Source of the DNA: Loxodes magnus
Taxonomy: Eukaryota; Ciliophora; Karyorelictea; Loxodida; Loxodidae
Direction: 5' to 3'
Assembly: GCA_946699065.1 (NCBI GenBank)
Contig: CAMPDV010000102.1
Location: 1-64,000, forward strand
DNA: 64,000 nt
In this document: positions 12,694 through 25,412 of the stretch, in pieces
Layout: every line of letters starts with the position of its first letter
Position numbering within the stretch: the first letter of the stretch is position 1
Translations under genes and position numbers: made by a program
Notes under the pieces: generated by a model
Seen by the model: the letters and a program-made list of their open reading frames with translations, nothing else
Database searches by the model: none
What the model was told of the DNA's origin: nothing

Positions 12694-14611
12694 TCAGACC
12701 GCTATCCTCCATTTCCTCAACACCTTGTCCTCACCACCAGATAATAACCACTTGTTGTCCAAACTTAAAGCCAATGGATATACCCAGCCAACATGCCCAG
12801 TCAATGTCTAAATACACTCACCCGTAGTAAAATTCCAAATTTTAATTGTCACATCATGCGAAGCCGATATTATAAATCCATTATCCGAAGTTATTAAAGC
12901 ATTGTAAACATAGTTAGAATGACCAACCAAGGTCCGAATCAACTGTCCAGCCTGGAAATCCCAGACTTTGATCGTATTATCCACACTTGCAGAGACAATC
13001 CATTTCTGGTCCAGAGAGATCGCTATAGATCCAACTGAGTCCAAATGTCCAATACAAGTCCTCAAACAGCTTCCAGTCTGGAAATCCCAGACTTTGATCG
13101 TATCATCATCACTTGCAGAGACAATTCATTTCTGGTCCAGAGAGATCGCTATAGAGTTAACTGAGTTCGCATGTCCAGTACAAGTCCTCAAACAGCTTCC
13201 AGTCTGGAAATCCCAGACTTTGATCGTCTTATCAAAACTTGCAGAGACAATTCATTTCTGGTCCAGAGAGATCGCTATAGATCTAACTCTGTCCGCATGT
13301 CCAGTACAAGTCCTCAAACAGCTTCCAGTCTGGAAATCCCAGACTTTGATCGTCTTATCTGAACTTGCAGAGACAATCCATTTCTGGTCCAGAGAGATCG
13401 CAATAGATCCAACTGAGTCCGCATGTCCAGTACAAGTCCTCAAACAGCTTCCAGTCTGGAAATCCCAGACTTTGATCGTCTTATCTGAACTTGCAGAGAC
13501 AATCCATTTCTGGTCCAGAGAGATCACAATAGATCTAACGTAGCTCGCATGTCTGGTGAAAACTTAATCTAAAAAATGAAGAATTACCTTGAGATTTGTC
13601 ATACTGGAGTTTGAAATTGATTTATTCGAGTTTTTCAGTTTTGTTTATTTATTAAGTCTTTTTTTACTTATTACCAGGTTTTAAAATTTAGATATTTCGA
13701 GCTGATAAAACAAATTTGCTTTCTTCTTAAATTGGTTTTTACTCTTTCTTAGTTGCTAGATTTTAGTTAATTTGTAATGGGTTAACAGGTTACTTTTAAA
13801 ATGCTTTTTACATTTTCAATAACGCTTCGTATGTTTCTTATAAAGTTGCTCTGTTATCTGGATTCTGTAACCAGCAACCTGTTATTATTTACTGATATTC
13901 TTAAGGACAATCTTCTGGCATTTCTTCACGCTCGCCTGCTTTGATGTCATCTTTAACAAATTCAGGCTTAGCTCCTTCGAAAGGTACTTTACGCGCTGCT
14001 ATTTCCCAGAACGTGACTCCCAGTGCGAAAATGTCAGACTAAACGCTGTACTTTGGTTTAGCTCTCATTATCTCAGGCGCCATCCAACTAACAGTACCTA
14101 CTTCTGACTTAGTTTGTAAAGAAAATGATTCTGTTCTAATTCTTGACAAACCAAAATCAGTAATTTTAGCATTCGAATTATTGTCCAATAGAATGTTTAA
14201 ACTCTTTAGGTCTCTATGTATAATTTTCTTTTCGTGAATATATAAAAGACCTTATACAATGTCTAAACTTATGTTATATCTTAAATCCCAAGGCATTTCT
14301 TAGTTACTATGGAGTAAGTGAAATAAACTTCTTGGCATGAACTCCATTACTAAACTCAATGGAGATTGACAGTAACCATATACTGTAATTACATTTGGAT
14401 GCCTCATTCTGAATATTAGCACGATCTCATTTTAAAAATCTTCTAGCGCTTTTTAACTTAAATTTTGATTATATAGCTCTTTAATAGCTACCTCTGTTCT
14501 TCCTTGCATTAAACCTTTGTAAACCTTTCCAAAACCTCCCTTTGCTATCTTTCCAATCTTTTGTATTGTAGATTCTTTAATAATGTAATCCTAATCCATT
14601 GCCGAAACCAT
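12694..14611 (-). CDS. Protein kinase fused to a seven-repeat WD40 propeller
   Basis: A 632-residue protein with a 19-nt intron at 13569-13587; the spliced length is 633 codons. ATG at 14611 gives MVSAMDQ. Residues about 15-280 are a kinase domain of tyrosine-kinase-like type: glycine loop [14 protein letters not shown], lysine in VAIKEL, catalytic [14 protein letters not shown] in ITDFGLSR, then [10 protein letters not shown] Lys/Gln-rich linker (about 281-345) leads to seven WD40 repeats of 42 residues, enough for one closed propeller; repeats 1-4 are nearly identical at DNA level (126-nt period). The protein probably phosphorylates Ser/Thr, with the propeller as partner-binding platform. 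In-frame TAA/TAG occur where Gln fits. TGA sits at the conserved Trp of repeats 3 and 4 (13252-13254, 13126-13128) where other repeats have TGG, and the gene itself stops at TGA (12694-12696). Confidence 0.95.
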
Positions 14612-16660
14612 TTTTTATAATTTTACGTAAAATAATTTCTTAAATATTAAAAAAATTACCAGAAATGAATAATATTTTCATCTATCGTTAGTTACAACTA
14701 ATAATTGTTTAAATTAAATGAAGATAAATTTTAAGTGATTAAATATGCAGACTCTTTACGAAAAACTTAATCTTAGAAAATATTTAAACCAAATTTTAAT
14801 TAATACAGACAGAACATCCTGCCTCAATTAAGAAATCATTATGATAAAAACTCACAACCTTTAAAAAATTTTGAAATCTATTTAAAAATAAAGATTAAAT
14901 CATAAACTCATATAAATCAATAAACTTCATGAAAAAGAATTAAAATCTAGATATTAAAAAAAAACTAATGAAATTTGCCTTGTAAGAATTAGCTAATAAT
15001 AAAATAACTAAATCATAATGTTAAGAACTAAATTAATTAAAAAAATAAACAAATAGAATCTCATTAAATTCTATAATTTAGTACTATTAATAGCACACTT
15101 AAATAAAAGATTTGTCTAATTATTAAAATAAATAAAAAAATGAAAATAGCCACTAAAACATTTGTATAGCTGTAATTTAAAGTTTATCTAATATTTATTT
15201 TAATTATAATAAACTTTGTAAAAGTAAATCTTTATAACTAACAACTAAAATCATAAAACCATAGATACTTAAATTTTATTTATCTTTAACTAACTTAAAA
15301 TAACTTTATTTAAAAAAACATTTTTATTAAGCCTATCAATAAAATTTAGCAAAAGAACTAATAATAGCAAAATGGATAAATTAATAAAACTCTAAAAATT
15401 ATAAAATTTTAAACCATTATGTTTTTGACTTAAAACTTATATAACTCTTAGACGAATTAAAAAAAAAAAGATAATTAAAAAAATTAAAAGAAAAAGATAT
15501 AAAAAGTATTAATTAGATACTCTATTACTAAGAAAAAAAGACTGTAAAAAAAATATTTAAAAATAATAATTATAATCTTATAGACAATTATAGATAATTA
15601 TGAATAACTAAATAATAAAATGCTAAATATTGGTGTATTATAAAGAAGATATACTTTCAGTAAAAAATTATTAACTTCATATAAATAAAGTCTAATAAAA
15701 TCAAAGATCATTTGTATAGATATTAAATTGTTTTTTTTCAAACTGAACTCTATATAAAAATTTAAATATTACTATATGAAAAATAGAATGAATAAAAACT
15801 TTAAACTTTAAAAGTTCAACTAAGTCTAAGATTTAAAACCTTTTTGTCTTTAACAAATATCAAAAAATAAAAAGAACGTTAGTATTTCTTGAGAAATGTT
15901 TTAGATCTTATTAAATTTAATAGGAATAATTATTTAACTAAACTAATTAATTTATAATAATTAATTTTTTAGAATTCTTCATACATATTAAAACTTAATT
16001 ATACCTCCAAAGTGAATAATCAAGCTTATGAATTAAAAGCTAGAATATTTACATTAAAAGTTTAAACAAGCTAATTAAAAGATAAAAAAAAGAGATATTA
16101 AAATCAAAACAACTATTATTATAGATTTTAAAATCACAAAAATGCTTCTTAGACATACATAAAATAAAGAAAAGAATAAAATTCACTTTAAAAAAAATTA
16201 AGTTAATAAGATCATAAAATTAAAGTTAAATAATTAACTTTAATCTAATTTAACTAAAAATAAATTGACTATATTAAAATAGATCTTTTAATCATGTTTT
16301 CTTAAAACACTTAAAAAAAAACTATAATGATATGCTTAGGAAATTTACAACAATCATGAAATTATAAACTTTATTATTTAAAAAAAGTTGAAAATTTTTA
16401 ACATTTGACTTTAATTTAGTTAATTAAATAATTAATAAGCAAAATATAAAGAAATAATTCTTTAGAAATAAATTGATTTAATTTCTTTTTTGTCAATAAT
16501 TGAAGTTCAAAATTTTTGCTAACTTCGATTCTTAAAGGCGTTAATTAAATAAACATTAAATATAATATAAAAAGAGAAGAGAAAAAATAAAATTAAAATT
16601 AACTTTTTAATTAATAAAATCAAAAAAATAAAATTTGCTATGAGAATGATATCATTTATC
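14612..16660. other. AT-rich intergenic DNA
   Basis: Upstream of the kinase-WD40 gene. No frame on either strand gives a convincing protein, and I see no repeat or RNA-like GC island. The kinase promoter must lie just above 14611, but no motif can be named. Confidence 0.4.
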
Positions 16661-16699
16661 AAGAAGTAAATTGTTCTAAAAAAACATAAATAAATTAAA

Positions 16700-19250
16700 A
16701 GAACATGATGCTAATATTTTCAATGTTTTAGCTCCAACTAAATTATTTTTAACCTTTAGATCGTAATTTTTTTACGTTATACCAAGACTATCTGCAATAA
16801 ATTTAAAATAATTATTTTAAGTTATATTTGTAAAAGAAAGCTCCTTTTGAGTTCATTTATTAAGGACCTGTAAATTTTGAATAACTAATAAATTTAAAAG
16901 AATTGCTAAATATCTATAGGCTACTTGCTAACTTCTTGTCATTTAATATGAAACAATATAAATCTTTTATAAATAAGCCTGCAATAAGGTTGTATAAGCA
17001 AAGCTCTTTAGACTGATTTTAAGATAAAATGAATAAATTAGTAATAATAAAGATAATCTTTAAAGCATATCTATGAGATCATTTTGTAAGCTTAATAATA
17101 ATGTAAAGATATTAAAAAAAAAGAAAGAAGAGCTAAATAATTAATATTAGATACTAACTTTAGAGTTTCAAGATGCAATAAGAATTATATAAGAAATAGA
17201 CTAATGAAGCTGAACTACTAAGGGAAATCATTTAGAAATAATAACATAAGAAACTACTTAAAATGAAACCTTGTTTTATTTTAACTGTACTATGATTATT
17301 AGTAGTCACATCAATAATTGACTGATTAACTTTAAAAGTTGAACTCAAAGGTTAAGCAAGTATTTAATAACTATTTTAAACTAAAGATTAATTTATCCTA
17401 TTACTACTTATGTAAGTTATTAAAATCCATTATTTATGCATTAATTTAACTTTCACTTTATAAATAAAAATATCTTAAGATTGAGGGAAATTATATAAAA
17501 AAAGCCATAGAGTTACTTTACTTATTAATCAGCTAAGCTAATACGATAATGATACTTTACTAGACTTTTAGAAGCTTCTATCCCATAATATCAAAATAAG
17601 ATTAAGATAAAGAGATGAAGATATTTAGTAAGACAGTGTATACTAACCTCAGTAAGAGTGCTAAGAACCAATTTATAGCTAAAGATTGACTTAACATTTT
17701 AAGACTTAAATAGCCCTTTCATTATTCTAAAGCTTCAGTTCCTCTGGATATTTTTAAAGCTTTTTTGAGATAGGAAGTTCAGATTAAGTCTTATTTAGGA
17801 AATAAAGATTTTACCCAGTATATAACGGAAATTAATTACCTCAATCATTTTATTGAAGATAAACAGAAAAATAGTTAAAGCTAGAATTAAAAAATACTTG
17901 GCAGGATCCAAGACTTGAGATTGAAAAAAATTGATAAAATAGTTACTTTGAAATATCTAAGATAACTAAGCTCAAAAGAGCTAAAATTAAACAAAAAGAC
18001 TAAGCATCATAAAATTGATCTAAGAAAGAAAATTCTTATTAATTAGTACTAACTGGTAAGTATTTTACAAGGAAATTTGAGATCATTGCAAATTAGAATT
18101 TTTGAAGCATAGATTTATAGAAATTTAAGAAATCCAACTAGTTGTCCATTTTCATAAGTTAAGTAAAAAAAAATTTCGATGTTTGAAGATTAAAAGAAGA
18201 GAAAATTTCTGTTAAAAGGCATTAATATGTTGGTAGGCGTGAGGAAATTAAAAGTCTAATTAAGAGAAAATCTTACTTTTGGTATTGTGTCTTAACTAAC
18301 TATCCTTGATTTATAATTAATAATCTAACTTTTCAAGCAAAAAAAACAGTTATCCTCTGAAACGAGCAAACACCAAGAGAAGAAAGTCATTAAAGGTATA
18401 TATTTCCTGGATATAGGAGGACTACTTAAGAAGTTTATTTTTAAAGAGAATAGCCTTTCTTTGCAGATTTTTTTAGCTAATTGAGTAGATGACTGCCAAA
18501 AATTTGCCAAGCAAAATTTGAATAATCTCATCTTCTTAGAAGAATAGTTAAAGCAGAAAGCAAGTTAGCAGAGTATATAAATGCTTAGACAAATATTTCA
18601 TTCCAATAAGCCGTGAGAATAAAGACTAAGCTTAATAAGAATGTAAGCGTGCTTACTTAAAATGAATAGCTCAGGGCTAATAAATATAGAAACGAAAACT
18701 AAGATTGCTAAGCTATTCAAAGCTAGCAAGATAAGAATACGTTAAACTTAATGGAAATTTCTAGAACTTCAGTCAATAATCTAGGAAGAATAAATAGTTG
18801 AGTTGAAGAATCTATTGATTAGTAAATTCTTTAATAGAAACAATTTTTATTAACTAAATAACAGAACTAAAAAAGCGAAATTCAACTTAAATTATCGACT
18901 TAAGCTTTGAGATTATTACAGAATCTTCTTCTCTTTTTCTTCTTTAGTCAGTTTTAGAATACCAAACATTAGAAGAAAATTAAAACCTTAATAGTTGCTT
19001 AACCATATTATAGTAGCATACGCTTTTCAAGGGTGAGTGAGTCATAAAAAAGAGGTTTTGAGAGATAAATATTACGTCAAAATACCCTTGCTATGTAGTA
19101 TAAGGCTAGCTTAAGATTCCACATCAATAAACAAAATAGCAAATTTAAGAAAATATAGTTAATTCATTAACTAAAGTTTCAAATATATTACGCTTGATAA
19201 AGTTCTTAATCTTTAGATACCCCAATCAAGGCATCTTTAGTCCATTTTTA
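16700..19250 (+). CDS. Possible coding region, unknown protein, structure unresolved
   Basis: Read with TAR=Gln and TGA=Trp, long stretches of the plus strand give charged, non-repetitive protein-like text, with the apparent frame changing around 18400-18600. Examples are YFWYCVLTNYPWFIINN near 18270-18320 and FKGEWVIKKRFWEINITSKY near 19020-19080. I could not fix a start, a stop or the introns, and I recognise no domain. Opposite-strand frames are more hydrophobic, as shadows usually are. Function is unknown and even the coding status is uncertain. Confidence 0.3.
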
Positions 19251-21480
19251 CTTCTCTTTCTTTAGCTTTAATTTTCTCTTCCGTTTTTAATCATAATTAT
19301 TTGTTGTAGCTATTCATTAACGATTCAACCTCCCTTTATTCTTTAAATTTCACTCTATAATTTTAAATTTAATTTTATTATCAAAATATAGAACCTTAAA
19401 GAACCATAAAACATGTTTAAATCTAGCTTTTAAGTAAATTATTAAAATCTATAAGATTATAGTAATAAAGGAATTTCTCTGGGGTATCAAGAACAATATT
19501 AAGAGCTTTAATTTGCAATCATAAGACATTTACTTAAGTCCTATTAGCGTTGATGGTTCAATCTAAAGGGAATAGATATAAGATAAATTACATAATCAGT
19601 CAATCATGTCCTTGGAAAGAAAATCTTTAGGCTAAACTTGTAAAGGAGAAATCTTAAAACTTTCTAAGATATAGAGAAATAATAGAATGCTTTAGTAACC
19701 CAATAGAACATAAACCCTATTCTCCTAAATTTTAATTAAAAAAAATAAAATCAACATAATCTTAGAACATTCTTAAAATCTACTTAGTTCTACGAAACGC
19801 AATTAATTGAATCTTAGCTTAGACTTAACTTGCATAGAGAATCTATAATCACAACTATAAAGAATTTATCAATAAAATTAAAAAGTTTATCTGTTTAGTT
19901 AATGAGATATAATGTAACTCTTATAATCTAAGCTATAAATATAACAAGAATGTTAAATATTAAAGTTTTTTATTGAATTAGAACTAATTCTCTCTTCTCT
20001 AAAGCAATAAGCAATTCAAATTCGAGACATTAAGTTTTTAACTTACTGACATTAAAGATAAAACAGAAAAATAATTTTCTAAAATGATTCTTAAAAATAC
20101 AGAAGAGTCTGTATTTCTTAACAAATGTAGAACTTAAAATCAAAAGATGAAAAACCTAAACCAACAAAGAGAATTATTATTATTTTTAGACAGAAATGAG
20201 AAACAATTATTATTTTACCAAGGTAGAAAAAATTAAACCTAATTAAAAGACTACTTGTTGATAGAATTATATATAAGAGCCTTCATTAATTATGCTAATA
20301 TACTTATTTGTTTAGATTTATAGATAAAATAGTATAAAAATATCTTAATTAAACTGTAGAATTTTAAGTTTAATATTAATCTATCTCTAATGGTTATTAT
20401 CTATACTGCTAAATTTTTATTTCATATATTTTTGTCTTTTTTATAATGTTTTCCCAAATTTATCTAAAACTCTTGAACTAAAATCTAGTTAATATAAAAA
20501 AATAAGAGAGTAAATGTTTAAAGTGTATTTGCTTAAATAATTTATTATAAAAGTGAAATGAAGAATCGTTACTATATAAATATAATATCTTATATTAGTT
20601 AGACTTTTCTCTATTATTACATAGATTCCTATTATTTGTTTTTTTTTTGCTAAATATACTTCTAATATAATAGCTTTTTGAAAGTTTCAATAAATCATTA
20701 TTTTTAAATCTTTTACCACTTCATAAATTATATAATATATTTTTTCTTCTACTAAAGACTTTTGTAGGATAGATTATTCCCTTACAATCATGATTAATAA
20801 AAGAGCATACATTTATAAATAAATAATTTTAAGATTATTAGCTTCCAATCTAAATAGCCATAATAATAGGAGACTTTATGCATTATTAGTTTTTTCTTTT
20901 TAGATATAGTAATTTCTTGGTTAAGGCTTCATATCTCTAGCTTCTGTCAATTTCATTTGCATTTAAATTTTAAAGACGATTTCCTTTTATTTTAAGATTA
21001 AAGCTCTCCTTTACAAATATTCTTGCTTAAATTAAGCAGTATTATTAATTCAACCAAGGGAATTATTATTAGGTATTAATGAATATAATAATAGCAATAT
21101 GACTTACTAGAATCTTATTTGAAATGCTGTTAAGATAATTAGGCTAATTAAGATTATTAAAGATTCTAATTAAAATAGTGACTTTAATAATGAGATTAAC
21201 TAAAAGAATATTTTAGTTTTATAATCCTTCTTTAAGTTTAATTTAAATCTCTAATTTAGACTTTTAATTACTAAATAAAACTGGCTATTATTTATTTATG
21301 AGCCATCTATTTACATTTATTTACTTGAAGAATTGCAAATCTACCCACTATTATCAATTTCATTATGCCTTTTTAGTCTATTGGTAAATATTATTAAGAA
21401 TTTCACAATAAAATCAGTTTCTTTAAAATCTTCTTTTTTGGAAGGATAAAAGTTAATTTTTGGTGTTTTCATAGATTTAT
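19251..21480. other. Unresolved AT-rich stretch
   Basis: Both strands give equally plausible Lys/Asn/Gln-rich text. The minus strand may carry the 3' part of the gene that starts at 22954, for example text ending ALTKKLLYLKRKNQQ near 20900. I cannot decide boundaries. Confidence 0.3.
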
Positions 21481-21489
21481 TAAGAAATT

Positions 21490-22954
21490 TACTTTGATTC
21501 TATAATGTTTTTTTATACTTTTTGCATTTTTCCTAATAAATGCAAAATAGAAAATTGTTTTTGAAATCATTAGATTAATTATCTAATTTAGTTTTATATG
21601 AATCTGCGCTTTATTTGAATTTTTGCCCATATTTTTCTTGCTTCTTTCATAAATCACTTTTTTCTATTTTTTACAGTTAAAGGAAAAACTATTTTAATGT
21701 TTTGCAACTAATCTTTTATTTTTCTTAAATTTTCTATAGCATTTTAAAATTTTATTGAGCGAATCCTAAAGAATTTTCTTTAGTTTTTCGCTTTCGCTCG
21801 AATAATAATACGTACTGATAAAAGAACTATCTTTATTTATCCCTAACTGCTTAGTCTGCTTTTTTCTGAGTATTTTATATCTTTGATGTTCCGTCAAAGT
21901 TTATACATTATCCTATCAATCGATTTTAATTCTCTTTTAGTTTCAATAATTTCCAGTATTTTAAAAAAGTCTTGAAGAATAAATTGTTTATTTAGGGTTG
22001 AGTAGTTTTTTATGTTTATTATTTATCATTATCACTCTAATTTGTTAACTCTGATCTTTTATCTCTTTAATATCTTAAGCTTAATCATTAGTACTAAGTT
22101 GAGAAAAATTAAGCCCATTTCTCAATCAGCTTATGAATAGCTAAGAGTAAATAAGAATCTAAAGTTGATCTCTAAGTTTTCTATTTTTCAACTGTATCTT
22201 TTATTTTTTATTTAAAGTGAAATAAGTAAGCTTGGCTAATACAATTAGAGCATTATTTGATTAGTAATGACTATAGCATTATTTAAACATTACCTAATTT
22301 CTTTAATTAAATAACCTTCTACTATTTATTATTAAGCTTTAGTTCAAATTTTTTATTAGATCTCTTTTATTAATCTTAGTCTCATTATTTATGTTCTTAA
22401 TTACGTTTAACTATTATATTATTAAAGCGAGAAATTAGTTCTTTGCTTCTTAATTTAATATAATGCTATTATTAATTACTAAAAGAGAGATATAGAAGCA
22501 TATGATAATCTATTGAGTTAATTAAAAGGTTATAAATAGAGCTTATTATAAGAGTTTAAAGGAATAGATTTATTAATTTAACTAAATAGATACCTAACAC
22601 TGCTTCTTCTTTTATGTTTCCAAGCTTTTTATTTATCTCCCTCTATTCATAATTTCTTTTAGGTTCGATAGATCTGAGTTTTGACTTTTGAAGTTTCTGG
22701 TATTTAAATTTTTATTTCCAGTTATTGCCACAAACCATTTCAATGCTTTCAGATATTTCCTATCAATTAACTTGCAACTTTATTATAGTTTTCCTCTAAT
22801 TAATTTGTGGATACTAAACAATTTACTATCAAAGGAGTTAACTCGAGGCTTGCTATTAATAGACTCCTGTTTCTTATAACTTCAAAGGCTTAAAATTTTC
22901 AAGGGATTCTTTAGTTTCTTTCCAGATAATTTTTTCTACTTTCACTCTAACCAT
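21490..22954 (-). CDS. Unknown charged protein, 5' part resolved, 3' end open
   Basis: ATG at 22954 opens MVRVKVEKIIWKETKESLEN. The frame continues for about 115 residues of clearly protein-like, Gln/Lys/Glu-rich sequence to about 22607, and plausibly on to about 21930. A different frame, implying at least one intron, carries the next segment from about 21909 to 21493; it includes DSSFISTYYYSSESEKLKK and QRYKILRKKQTKQLG. No transmembrane helix or recognised motif is seen. The plus strand here reads as hydrophobic shadow. The protein may extend below 21490. Function is unknown. Confidence 0.5.
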
Positions 22955-23462
22955 TTAGCTACTAAAGCCTTTTTCTAGCAGTGAGATACTTTATCTTCTA
23001 TAAAGTTATTTAGAATTAAGGGTTTAACTAGATAGTATAATTCTCTTAAGACAACGACTTTAAGCTTTTATATTCCTATTCATATTTAACTAAAACTAAA
23101 TCAGATACTAAATAAAGTAGATAATAGGAAACCAACAAAATTAAACGAAGGAGGAGTATTTTAATTACAGTAAATACTTTACTCAAGAAGAGTATTTTTA
23201 GGAGATAGAGAACACTAGAAAGAAATAAAGAAGCATTAAAAGAATAAAATAGATAATTAGTTTTATGCGAAGCAATAAATAGCTAAGCTTTTGGAAATTA
23301 AAACTTTTAATTAAGATATTTTAAGGAATTTTTACTTTATGCTAAGATACTAAATTTCAGCGTTTTGTAATTGATGAAACTATAATAAAAAGATAAATAT
23401 TTCTATTTGATAAAGAAATCTTGGTTATAATGGATTGATAAAGGAGATAGAAAAAAGGTTAT
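22955..23462. other. Spacer between divergent genes
   Basis: About 500 nt between the minus-strand start at 22954 and the plus-strand start at 23463. It is AT-rich and should hold both promoters. No motif can be supported. Confidence 0.35.
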
Positions 23463-24554
23463 ATGGATAAGAAGATGAGAAGAGCAATACTCAAGAAACA
23501 GCCGAAGACTTTTATCAAAATAAAAAGCGCTTTTATGTGTTGATGGTTTAAAGAACAATATGAAGGTTCTGTGTAACCAATGATCAGATAGAGATATAAT
23601 GGCTCTACTACATTAGAATTAAAAGGTTGTATTAATGAAGGTTTCTTAAACTGTATTATAATAAAAAGTGATATTAAGATACCTAGCATGCTTAACTATA
23701 GTATTATTAAATGAAAGTATGTTCTATGAAGATCTATAAACACATGCATAAATAATTAAATTTTTCTATATAGAGAAAATCAAATTTTTGAGGTGAAATA
23801 ACAAAAAAACCATAAATAGTTTCTTAGTTAACTCCTAAAAAATATAGGAAAAACGATTTAAAATTTGAAATCATAATTTTTAAGATAGTTAGGAAATTAA
23901 TACTTTATAAATGAATAATCAAATTTAAATTAGTTAGAGAAATAACAAAAAGATGTAAAAGCTAAAAATTAAATCTTCTAAATAATAACTAGGTTTAAGA
24001 AGTAAAATCATAAGACTTTTTTATACATAAAGCTTGAATTAGTTATTATAAAATTTAATAGAGTCTATAGATATAAAAAGAGAAATCGCAATAAAAATAT
24101 ATTAGTAAAATGTAAGGTAAATATATAAATTTCTAGGTTTTCAATGCTAATAACTTAGTCACTCTTAATACGGAGAACATTTCTAAACAATGGAAATTTA
24201 AATATCACAAAGACTAATAATACTTAAAAAATTAGAAAATTACTTGCTTAAATTACAACCTTTTGCATTCAATTAGTTTCATTATCTAAAGGAATAGACA
24301 ATATTCCTTTGGTTTAAATGAAATATTTTCTTCGGATTTTAGATAAACTTGAGCAAATTCTTAAAGATAAAGTTAGATTGGCAATAATAAGAAATAATAT
24401 AAGAAGGCAAAAAATAAAGAAAAATGAAGATATTGATTTAAATATACCCTTTAAAAGTAAATTTGAAACAAGTCTATTATTTAAATAATAGCTATCTTGC
24501 AAGGATAAAGAAACTTTTTAAGTCTCTAGCTAGTAATTAAATAGTAAACGATGA
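23463..24554 (+). CDS. Unknown 363-residue basic protein
   Basis: ATG at 23463 (MDKKMRRAILKKQPKTFIKI) opens a frame that needs no intron and closes at TGA 24552-24554, exactly 364 codons. The text is basic and Gln/Asn-rich, for example YNGSTTLELKGCINEGFLN near residue 45 and YFLRILDKLEQILKDKVRLA near residue 290. A helical, coiled-coil-like C-terminal third is likely. I recognise no family. The opposite strand is Leu/Phe/Ile-rich, as expected of a shadow. One in-frame TGA (Trp) occurs early. Confidence 0.5.
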
Positions 24555-24599
24555 ATTTTAAAAATCTAAATTGGATAAAGATGATCCTTTTAGATCGAA

Positions 24600-25240
24600 A
24601 TAAAAAATCATAGACGTATTTATCAAGATTTAAGAAAAATCATCTAGTTTAATATTTAAATATATCTTGTAAGACTTATCATTAACTTTAAATATGCTAA
24701 AGTTTAATAAGTGAAGAAAAACTTATTAATTATGAATCAACTTATGAACAAGATAAAATAAGAAATGTTAAGAATCAAATTAATATTAATATTATCATTA
24801 AATTTCTATTAAAAAAAATTGAAATCTATAGATACAAAGTGATTTACTAAAATAAGCTAAAAGAAAGTAAAGAAAAAGTTATCATATTTATTTAAAAACA
24901 ATCTAAATATCAATAAAAAAGAAAAAGTAAATCAAAGTATTAAAAAAGAAATAAAGTATAAGAAAAGTTAATAAAATAGAGAAAGTATTTTAAAAAGTTT
25001 TTAAAATAAAAAATATGTAAAAAGCACTTTTACTAAATTTTTTGTTTTCTTAAAACGAAAAAGTCAAAGAAATGATAAAAACAAAAAGCAAACAATAAAA
25101 GAGAAAAAAATACATAAAATAAATTAAAAATAAAAAAAAAAAGTAAAAACTTTTTAGAAAATAAATAGTTAAAAATACTAGAAAAGAAGAAAAGCAAAAA
25201 AAGAAAAAAAAGAAAAAACTAGAAATTTAAAAAAAAATAC
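24600..25240. other. A-rich low-complexity spacer
   Basis: Long A-rich runs (AAAGTAAAAA, AAAAAGAAAAAA). No gene is seen. It abuts the orphan WD40 fragment. Confidence 0.6.
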
Positions 25241-25242
25241 GT

Positions 25243-25412
25243 ATGGAAATCCCAGACTTTGATCGTCTTATCTAAACTTGCAGAGACAATCCATTTCTGG
25301 TCCAGAGAGATCGCTATAGATCTAACTGAGTTCGCATATCTAGTACAAGTCCTCAAACAGCTTCCAGTCTGGAAATCCCAGACTTTGATCGTCTTATCTA
25401 AACTTGCAGAGA
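25243..25412 (-). pseudogene. Orphan fragment of the kinase-linked WD40 repeats
   Basis: About 170 nt nearly identical to the 126-nt repeats of the gene at 12694-14611. On the minus strand it reads parts of two repeats ([18 protein letters not shown], then [12 protein letters not shown]). It starts and ends inside repeats, lies in A-rich DNA, and has no kinase part, start or continuation. One position differs from the gene where the propeller usually has TGHA (here TRYA). It is best read as a recent dispersed copy, not a gene. Confidence 0.9.

Noticed and set aside
12968-13543. 191-codon plus-strand reading frame across the WD40 repeats
   Set aside because: Antisense of the repeats; the minus strand has kinase and WD40 motifs in frame.
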